From: an uncultured Xanthobacteraceae bacterium
Lineage (GTDB): Bacteria > Pseudomonadota > Alphaproteobacteria > Rhizobiales > Xanthobacteraceae
Assembly: GCA_955652925.1 (NCBI GenBank)
Contig: CATPCO010000165.1
Coordinates: 1 to 9,624, forward strand
Direction of reading: 5' to 3'
Length of the DNA: 9,624 nucleotides
Part shown: positions 5,104-9,624 of the stretch, piece by piece
Layout: each line of letters begins with the position of its first letter
Position numbering within the stretch: position 1 is the first letter of the stretch
Notes under the pieces: generated by a model
What the model saw: the letters and a program-made list of their open reading frames with translations, nothing else
The model's database searches: none
What the model was told of the DNA's origin: nothing
Made by a program: the position numbers and the translations under genes

Positions 5104-6528
5104 TCATGCCTGGCCGCGTGAGGGCCGACCGGGCGGGCAGGTCAGTGCAATCAATCTCGCTACGTCTGCCGCATGATCTATCTGCCGACATTCGGCAACC
5201 AGGTCCGCATACTGCCGTTCGCCGACGGGGACCACGGCGCCGATCGGCGACAGCCTTTTTGCCAGCTCGTCGAAACTCATGATGAACTCGCGGCCCGTTG
5301 CCTCCAGGGTGTGGGCCATGCCGTCGCGCGTGTGAATGGTCACGCGAGGTGCGAAGAGAGGTTGTGTGTGGGAAGGAATGAGGCGGACGCGCCGCATCAT
5401 GTCGTCGATGCCTTGCGGATCGGCTTCGCCGACTCGTTGCTGCACGTTTTTGGTAACGGGGAATGACCGAGTGAGGATGGCATGGGCGGCGTAATACTGG
5501 GGCTGCTCGCGTGCCGGATCGGTGTCGGTCCGACGTGACGGGAAGGCAGGGCTCGGGTACTGGGTCTCGAGCCAGTTCACTACGCACTCGACCCGGTCGA
5601 CGTCCTCAGGCCGAATGTGGTCGCGCTGGCACAGCGCCGCGGTGACGTCGACATGGGCGATGTTGTAGCCGGCTGTCGAATAGATGCGATAAAGGATCTC
5701 CAGGAACAGCCAATCCTCGCCGAGCTTCGCGGTGATGGCGGCGAAGTCCGCGGTGCGTTTACCGGCGAAGCTGTGGCTCAAGCGCCCTTCTCTGTTTCCG
5801 GCGTAGGCGAAATAGAAGCCGGCCTCGCCTTCGAAGACCGTCTCTCCGCCCGGTATCCCCTGGCGTGCCAGACCGACAGCCAGCAGCGCATTTCGTACGG
5901 CCGCACCCTCGCGCACGGAGCGACCGCCGCTGCGGCCGCCTTCGAGGTTGCCCGCGGCCAGGTTCACGCATTGGGCGAGCGCGCCGTGAACCTGTTCCGC
6001 ATCGAGGCCCATGATCTTGGCGACAGCAACCGCGGCCCCGAAAATGCTGAACACGGGACCGGCATGAAATCCCCGCGCCATGATAGTAGGGACGAAATCC
6101 GCCGCCAAACGTTCCGTGACCTCGTAGCCGGCCACCACTCCGGTCAGGAACTCGCGGCCGGAGCAGCGTGTTGCCTCGGCAGCCACGAGTGCCGCGGGCA
6201 GGATGGCGCAACTCGGGTGAACCACCATCCGGAAGGTGTCCCACTTGCCCCCGGCAAACATCATCTCCGAATTGATGAAGGCGGCTCCGGCTCGGGTAAA
6301 GCGCCGCCCGTCGACGAGTGCTGTGGTCGTGCCGCCGCAACCGGGCTCTTCCTCCTCAACGAGGCGAATGGCTTGGATTGTTTCCGGGAAATCACGGCCG
6401 AGCAGGCATGAGGACAAGCCTTGCAGCGTGACGCCGCAAGCGCGGTCACGGACCTCCGCCGGAAGATCCGAATATGCGAGCCCCGCCACCCAACGTGAAA
6501 GGCGTCGGCTGATGCTTGCCGTCGACAT
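5104..6528 (-). CDS. MmgE/PrpD family protein (2-methylcitrate dehydratase-like fold)
   Basis: The 474-residue product has the normal length and layout of the MmgE/PrpD family (PF03972): a helical N-terminal domain (about 1-265) and a smaller alpha/beta domain (about 275-455). Relatives include 2-methylcitrate dehydratase and cis-aconitate decarboxylase, which eliminate water or CO2 from small tricarboxylates. Visible marks are DLPAEVRDRA (21-30), WDTFRMVVHPSCAILPAA (96-113), the helix GPVFSIFGAAVAVAKIMGLD (157-176), GALAQCVNLAAG (182-193), GAAVRNALLAVGLARQG (208-224) and DIEE-type FDELAKRLSP (419-428). The usual DFDDT is changed to GKWDT, and two lysine positions of the active site appear as Arg203 and Arg281, so the substrate is probably not methylcitrate. 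The ATG at 6528 has GGAG 5 nt before it and matches family starts; an ATG at 6561 with GGAG 4 nt before it is an alternative adding 11 residues. It is cytoplasmic and follows the TctC gene by 136 bp. Confidence 0.93.
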   Translation of the reverse strand: MSTASISRRLSRWVAGLAYSDLPAEVRDRACGVTLQGLSSCLLGRDFPETIQAIRLVEEEEPGCGGTTTALVDGRRFTRAGAAFINSEMMFAGGKWDTFRMVVHPSCAILPAALVAAEATRCSGREFLTGVVAGYEVTERLAADFVPTIMARGFHAGPVFSIFGAAVAVAKIMGLDAEQVHGALAQCVNLAAGNLEGGRSGGRSVREGAAVRNALLAVGLARQGIPGGETVFEGEAGFYFAYAGNREGRLSHSFAGKRTADFAAITAKLGEDWLFLEILYRIYSTAGYNIAHVDVTAALCQRDHIRPEDVDRVECVVNWLETQYPSPAFPSRRTDTDPAREQPQYYAAHAILTRSFPVTKNVQQRVGEADPQGIDDMMRRVRLIPSHTQPLFAPRVTIHTRDGMAHTLEATGREFIMSFDELAKRLSPIGAVVPVGERQYADLVAECRQIDHAADVARLIALTCPPGRPSRGQA

Positions 6529-6578
6529 GCGGTCTCCGTGCGATGAATGACCTCGGAGCATAATTCTCCGAAAGCGGC

Positions 6579-6634
6579 GCTATAGCGGACATTACGGCAC
6601 TGACGCTTCGTGCCGCCACAAGGAGACATATGCA
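6579..6634. repeat. Intergenic repeat, copy C, with 6-bp hairpin
   Basis: TATAGCGGACATTACGGCACTG aligns with AATAG....CATTACCGCA of copies A and B, and the end AGGAGACATATGCA (6621-6634) is identical to 99-112. Inside it CGGCAC (6595-6600) and GTGCCG (6610-6615) form a perfect 6-bp hairpin with a 9-nt loop. It lies 30 bp beyond the TctC stop codon. The hairpin lacks a following T-run on the minus strand. Confidence 0.5.
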
Positions 6635-6664
6635 CCGTAGCAACGGCGCGCGTCACCAAGGCAT

Positions 6665-7633
6665 TTACTCAATCTTCAGTCCGAGCTTCTTGATTAGCGC
6701 CACCCACTTACCCTCCTCGTGCTCAATGTTGGCTGCATATTCCTCCGGCGTGCCGGCGATCGGATCACCGCCATCAGTAACGATCCGTTTTGTCATTTCT
6801 TCGGATTCTAACATCGAGCGCAGCTCCTTATTCAGCCGCTCGATGATGGGGCGCGGCGTTCCAGCAGGCGCCGACAGTCCATAATAAAACGTCGCCTCGA
6901 AACCCGGTAGCCCGGACTCGGCAGCCGTAGGAACATCGGGGAGGGCAGCCGAGCGCGCGTGAGCTGCCACCGCTATGGCGCGCAGATTACCCGCCTCGAT
7001 ATTGCTGCGCGCCGCTATTATCGTATTGAAACCAACCGCCACATGGCCACCGACGAGATCATTGGTGAGTGGCCCCGTGCCCTTGTACAACACGATCGTG
7101 ATCTCGGCGCCCGTCATCGACTTGAATAGCTCAGCGGCAAAATAGTTGATGGTCGGCGGTGGCGGCGTGCCCGCCGTGAGCTTACCGGGCGCCTTTTTCG
7201 CTAGAGCGATCACATCGGCGAGGGACTTAACCGGTAATGAAGGATGGGCCATCAGCACGACCGGTGTGGAGGCGATCAGCCCAACGGGGGCAAAATCCTT
7301 GTTCACGTCATAGCCGGCATGAACGGGCAGGCTTACGCCGGTGGTCATCATAACCAGCGTGTAGCCGTCGGGCGCGGACTTAGCGGCGGCGCGCGTACCG
7401 ATAACGGCGCCCGCGCCAGGACGGTTTTCGATGATGACCTGTTGGCCAAGGGCAGGCGAGAGTTTCTGCGCAACCATTCGGCCCATCGCGTCTACACCGC
7501 CGCCCGGCGGGTATGGCACGATCAGCGTAATCGGACGCAACGGATAGGTCTGGGCGCGCGCCACTATCGGCCAAGCCGCCGCGCCGCCGAGCAGCGCGAT
7601 GAATTCGCGCCGTTTCAGTTGGTTGAATTGCAT
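6665..7633 (-). CDS. TctC/Bug-family tripartite tricarboxylate receptor
   Basis: The 322-residue product is a periplasmic solute receptor of the TctC (Bug) family (PF03401). The leader has Arg8-Arg9 in KRREFIALLGG and likely cleavage after ARA (residue 27), so export by Tat is plausible. Family marks are PLRPITLIVPYPPGGGVDAM (31-50), ENRPGAGAVIG (69-79), PDGYTL (88-93), ELFKSMTG (168-175), ALPDVPTAAESGLPGFE (230-246) and SAPAGTP (254-260). Relatives bind carboxylates or amino acids. The loop normally rich in glycine and serine, with SGxG, reads GTPPPPTINYF (155-165), suggesting a changed ligand pocket. The start at 7633 has a weak GGGA 6 nt before it; the frame reaches 7681 only through TTG. 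Cognate TctA/TctB membrane subunits are absent. The MmgE/PrpD gene follows on the same strand, so the ligand may be its substrate, but that is inference. Confidence 0.94.
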   Translation of the reverse strand: MQFNQLKRREFIALLGGAAAWPIVARAQTYPLRPITLIVPYPPGGGVDAMGRMVAQKLSPALGQQVIIENRPGAGAVIGTRAAAKSAPDGYTLVMMTTGVSLPVHAGYDVNKDFAPVGLIASTPVVLMAHPSLPVKSLADVIALAKKAPGKLTAGTPPPPTINYFAAELFKSMTGAEITIVLYKGTGPLTNDLVGGHVAVGFNTIIAARSNIEAGNLRAIAVAAHARSAALPDVPTAAESGLPGFEATFYYGLSAPAGTPRPIIERLNKELRSMLESEEMTKRIVTDGGDPIAGTPEEYAANIEHEEGKWVALIKKLGLKIE

Positions 7634-7788
7634 CCGATTTCCCACCAGCCAGGATCGCGAAGTAGAGTATCGAATTGCCAAGGATCAGTCAGCGGGTATG
7701 AAATCGCTGAAGGCGTTGGCAGGACGGTCCGCTTACCCTCCAAGACTCTCCGTAATCGCGGACATCGCTTCTCGTCGGCCATGTGCCA
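7634..7788. other. Gap between the small barrel protein and the minus-strand TctC gene
   Basis: 155 bp without a gene. TCTCCGTAATCGCGGACAT (7747-7765) resembles the start of repeat copy C (TCTCCGAAA...GCGGACAT) with a deletion and may be another worn copy. I find no clear promoter, though the gap is long enough to hold one for the TctC gene. Confidence 0.3.
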
Positions 7789-8094
7789 TTAAGAGACGTT
7801 CGCCATCGGGAGCAATTCCAACTTGGCAGATGATTTTTCCAACAACCAGGCTTGCGCCGCGCGCCGGGGATCATTCCGATAATTCTGACGGTCCGCATCG
7901 GATGCGTAGCTAACAATGTGCATCTCTACGGTGCCATCCGGATTTCGCAGACGACGCTCCAAACGCCCGTTAAACTCGGGCAATAGCGGCAAGACGGCCT
8001 CCTCGTAGGCTCGAAAGTCCTCGACACCTTCCGTAGGTATTCGGAATATGAGCACAAACGTTACGGGGTTGGTTTGATGGGCGGTCACAGTCAT
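7789..8094 (-). CDS. Small dimeric alpha/beta-barrel protein (DUF1330/NIPSNAP-like)
   Basis: This 101-residue cytoplasmic protein has the pattern of the ferredoxin-like barrel families DUF1330, NIPSNAP and antibiotic-biosynthesis monooxygenase: strand VTFVLIFRIP (11-20), helix VEDFRAYEEAVLPLLPEF (24-41), NGRLERRLRNPDGTVEMHIVSYAS (42-65) and a closing helix with DRQNYRNDPRRA (68-79). Exact family placement is uncertain. No catalytic residues can be named; such proteins are often companions of catabolic enzymes. The ATG at 8094 directly abuts its GAGG, whereas the GTG at 8088, two codons later, has GAGG at 6 nt, so translation may really begin there (99 residues). It is the first of the minus-strand run and stands back to back with the plus-strand TctC gene. 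Confidence 0.8.
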   Translation of the reverse strand: MTVTAHQTNPVTFVLIFRIPTEGVEDFRAYEEAVLPLLPEFNGRLERRLRNPDGTVEMHIVSYASDADRQNYRNDPRRAAQAWLLEKSSAKLELLPMANVS

Positions 8095-8129
8095 CCTCAG
8101 CCAAGATCGTCGAGCATTGAAGACCCTGT

Positions 8130-8157
8130 ATTCTGCGGTCGCCGCCTCGCAGCGTCA
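8130..8157 (-). promoter_or_regulatory. Candidate sigma-70 promoter for the small barrel protein
   Basis: On the minus strand TTGACG (8157-8152, five of six matches) is followed after 16 nt by CAGAAT (8135-8130, four of six). The start of transcription would be near 8123, about 30 nt before the gene. It was found by eye and is unproven. Confidence 0.35.
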
Positions 8158-8168
8158 ATGACGGCTCT

Positions 8169-8191
8169 GGGTCAATTTTCACCCTTGACCC
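8169..8191. promoter_or_regulatory. 7-bp inverted repeat in the divergent intergenic region, operator candidate
   Basis: GGGTCAA (8169-8175) and TTGACCC (8185-8191) are perfect reverse complements with a 9-nt spacer. The site lies between the two divergent genes and overlaps the candidate -35 of the rightward promoter, a layout typical of dimeric repressor or LysR-type sites. No regulator gene is in the window. Confidence 0.4.
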
Positions 8192-8213
8192 TCGAAGCAC
8201 GCACCTGGATAGA
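8185..8213 (+). promoter_or_regulatory. Candidate sigma-70 promoter for the plus-strand TctC gene
   Basis: TTGACC (8185-8190, five of six) is separated by 17 nt from GATAGA (8208-8213, three of six). The -35 is good and the -10 poor. It would leave a leader of about 135 nt. Confidence 0.3.
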
Positions 8214-8342
8214 GTCTGATGCTCATTCGATAGCAGTCGTCATCGGGGCCGAGCTACACTCACCCTTCGTGACATTGTCCTTTCGCCGTCTCAGGAACAG
8301 GAATAGGCTTATTCGAACCCGTTCGGATCGGATTACCGCCGC

Positions 8343-8347
8343 GGAGG
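8343..8347 (+). promoter_or_regulatory. Ribosome-binding site of the plus-strand TctC gene
   Basis: GGAGG lies 7 nt before the ATG at 8355 and is the strongest Shine-Dalgarno match seen in the window. It fixes the start. Confidence 0.8.
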
Positions 8348-8354
8348 GATCGCC

Positions 8355-9332
8355 ATGAAACTTCCCCGCCGTCAATTTCTGCATCTGGCCGCAGGCGCTG
8401 CCGCGCTGCCAGCGGTGTCGTGCGTTGCTTGGGCGCAAACCTATCCGGCGCGGCCAGTGCACATCGTCGTCGGATTTGCCCCCAGTGGTGCTACCGACAT
8501 CATGGCGCGCTTGATAGGACAATGGCTGTCGGAGCGTCTCGGTCAACAGTTTATCGTCGAGAATAGGCCGGGCGCGGCCAGCAATATCGCCACCGAGGCG
8601 ATCGTGAACGCGCCCCCGGACGGATATACGCTGCTTGTGGTCACTTCGGTGAACGCGATCAACGCCACCCTCTACGACAAGCTCAGTTTCAATTTGATCC
8701 GCGACATCGCCCCAATCGCGAGCATTCACCGCGAGCCGTTTCTCGTGGAGGTAAATCCCTCGGTACCGGTCAAGACGGTCCCCGAACTCATCGCCTATGC
8801 CAAAGCCAATCCCGCCAACATCAACATGGCGTCGGCCGGCATCGGTTCCGGAAACCATATTGCCGGTGAATTGTTCAAGATGATGACCGGCGTCACCTTC
8901 GTGCATGTGCCGTATCGCGGCGCAGGCCCCGCGCTTGTCGATCTGCTCGGCGGACAGGTGCAGGTCATGTTCGCCACCATGTCCTCATCGATCGAATACG
9001 TCAGGGGCGGCAAGCTTCGCGCGCTGGCGGCGACCACCGCGACACGCTCGCCGGTGTTGCCGGACATCCCGACGGTTGCCGAATTCGTGCCGGGCTACGA
9101 GTCGAGCTTCTGGACTGGCGTCGGCGCGCCGAAAAACACGCCTGCCGAGATTGTTGACAAGCTCAACAAAGAGATCAATGCGGCCCTCGCCGATCCCAAG
9201 ATGAAGGCGCGGCTTGCTGAGTTGGGCGCCACCGCCCTTCCAGGCTCACCCGCCGATTTCGGCAGACTGATCGCCGACGAAACCGAGAAGGGGGCCAAGG
9301 TGGTGAAGTTCGCGGGCGTCAAAGCGGATTGA
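8355..9332 (+). CDS. TctC/Bug-family tripartite tricarboxylate receptor (divergent copy)
   Basis: The 325-residue product is a full-length TctC/Bug receptor (PF03401) exported to the periplasm. The leader MKLPRRQFLHLAAGAAALPA has twin arginines at 5-6, with likely cleavage after AWA (residue 27). Marks are YPARPVHIVVGFAPSGATDI (30-49), ENRPGAASNIAT (69-80), PDGYTLL (88-94), SAGIGSGNHIAGELFKMMTG (160-179), VPYRGAGPALVDLLGG (185-200), VLPDIPTVAEFVPGYES (234-250) and APKNTPAEIVDKLNKEI (258-274). The glycine-rich ligand loop is intact, unlike the minus-strand TctC gene. Cys23 follows AVS, a weak lipobox-like context, so lipidation cannot be excluded. It is transcribed away from the minus-strand run across a 260-bp region that could hold shared control. 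No TctA/TctB genes follow. Ligand unknown; carboxylates are usual for the family. Confidence 0.95.
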   Translation: MKLPRRQFLHLAAGAAALPAVSCVAWAQTYPARPVHIVVGFAPSGATDIMARLIGQWLSERLGQQFIVENRPGAASNIATEAIVNAPPDGYTLLVVTSVNAINATLYDKLSFNLIRDIAPIASIHREPFLVEVNPSVPVKTVPELIAYAKANPANINMASAGIGSGNHIAGELFKMMTGVTFVHVPYRGAGPALVDLLGGQVQVMFATMSSSIEYVRGGKLRALAATTATRSPVLPDIPTVAEFVPGYESSFWTGVGAPKNTPAEIVDKLNKEINAALADPKMKARLAELGATALPGSPADFGRLIADETEKGAKVVKFAGVKAD

Positions 9333-9413
9333 TCCGGCAATCCCGGCAAATCTTCCATAAAGTTCCGTTCCGCGAGCGTTCGCGTTCCGCCAGAAGGCGT
9401 CCGCGGCTGCGTT

Positions 9414-9519
9414 GTGCAGCACAGCAAAATTGATCTGCTAATGCCCGGTTCGGGTCCAATAGTTTTCATTACCGCATTGCAACATTGGCGGCCGCTTCAC
9501 CCCCATCAAGAGACATTAC
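9414..9519. repeat. Dispersed intergenic repeat, copy B
   Basis: This aligns with 2041-2145 over its whole length. TAATG (9439-9443) and CATTA (9467-9471) bracket the core GGTTCGGGTC (9447-9456), a worn palindrome. The end TCAAGAGACATTACATGC is the fuller form of the tail seen at 99-112 and 6621-6634. The copy begins 82 bp beyond the plus-strand TctC stop. In the rest of 9333-9624 I see no gene and no firm terminator; CGCGA/TCGCG at 9371-9384 is a short stem without a T-run. Confidence 0.7.
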
Positions 9520-9624
9520 ATGCCCAGGCCGCCAGAGCCCCCGCCACTGTCCCATGAAGAGTCCATTATGGAACGGACTTCGGCTAATCCCCCAACTTCA
9601 CCCTGTCTCCTTTCCCCGTAACCC

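Noticed and set aside
5617..6411. 264-codon plus-strand open frame
   Set aside because: It lies wholly antisense to the MmgE/PrpD gene, whose family motifs are clear, and has no recognisable features.
7788..7803. AAGAGACGTT as another copy of the repeat tail
   Set aside because: It is the coding end of the small barrel protein (MANVS and stop); the likeness is short and probably chance.
8223..8906. 227-codon minus-strand open frame crossing the start of the plus-strand TctC gene
   Set aside because: It is antisense to a strong TctC gene with an excellent ribosome-binding site, and its composition is that of a shadow frame.
1..9624. CRISPR arrays, tRNA or rRNA genes
   Set aside because: No regularly spaced short direct repeats, no cloverleaf-like segment with a TTCGA arm and no rRNA-like conserved stretch were seen on either strand by eye.

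Overview
The window reads as chromosomal DNA of a GC-rich alphaproteobacterium, most likely Bradyrhizobium or a close relative in the Nitrobacteraceae. The basis is the base composition, the abundance of orphan periplasmic binding proteins of the TctC/Bug and ABC_sub_bind families with twin-arginine leaders, and a TIR-FGE protein of a type I associate with that group. This is inference from remembered family character; no database was searched.

Layout from left to right: (1) 1-330 holds a perfect 15-bp inverted repeat and a decayed 3' end of an ABC_sub_bind receptor gene on the minus strand. (2) 331-1899 (minus) encodes a 522-residue protein with a cytoplasmic TIR domain, one transmembrane helix and a C-terminal formylglycine-generating-enzyme-like domain, predicted to be periplasmic. 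(3) 1900-2173 carries one copy of a dispersed intergenic repeat. (4) 2174-3154 (minus) is an intact ABC_sub_bind receptor with a perfect TATAAT box in front of it. (5) 3155-3803 has no gene. It contains a 219-bp non-autonomous mobile element with perfect 18-bp terminal inverted repeats and a 4-bp target duplication, apparently inserted into the same kind of intergenic repeat. (6) 3804-8094 is a run of four minus-strand genes: a small dimeric alpha/beta-barrel protein, a TctC receptor, an MmgE/PrpD-family enzyme and an ACMSD-like amidohydrolase. (7) 8355-9332 (plus) is a divergent TctC receptor. (8) 9333-9624 has no gene but carries a second clear copy of the intergenic repeat.

The minus-strand genes fit a small catabolic locus for an organic or aromatic acid. 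Receptors capture the substrate in the periplasm, and a metal-dependent decarboxylase/hydrolase and a PrpD-fold enzyme process it. No permease (TctA/TctB or ABC membrane subunit) is present, so the receptors are orphans here, and the gaps between genes are too wide (100-265 bp) to assume one transcript. The substrate cannot be read from sequence.

The two things most worth following up are the TIR-membrane-FGE protein, whose cysteines all lie on the predicted periplasmic side, and the repeat family. Three of its copies sit just 3' of minus-strand receptor genes, and it also seems to be the target of the mobile element.
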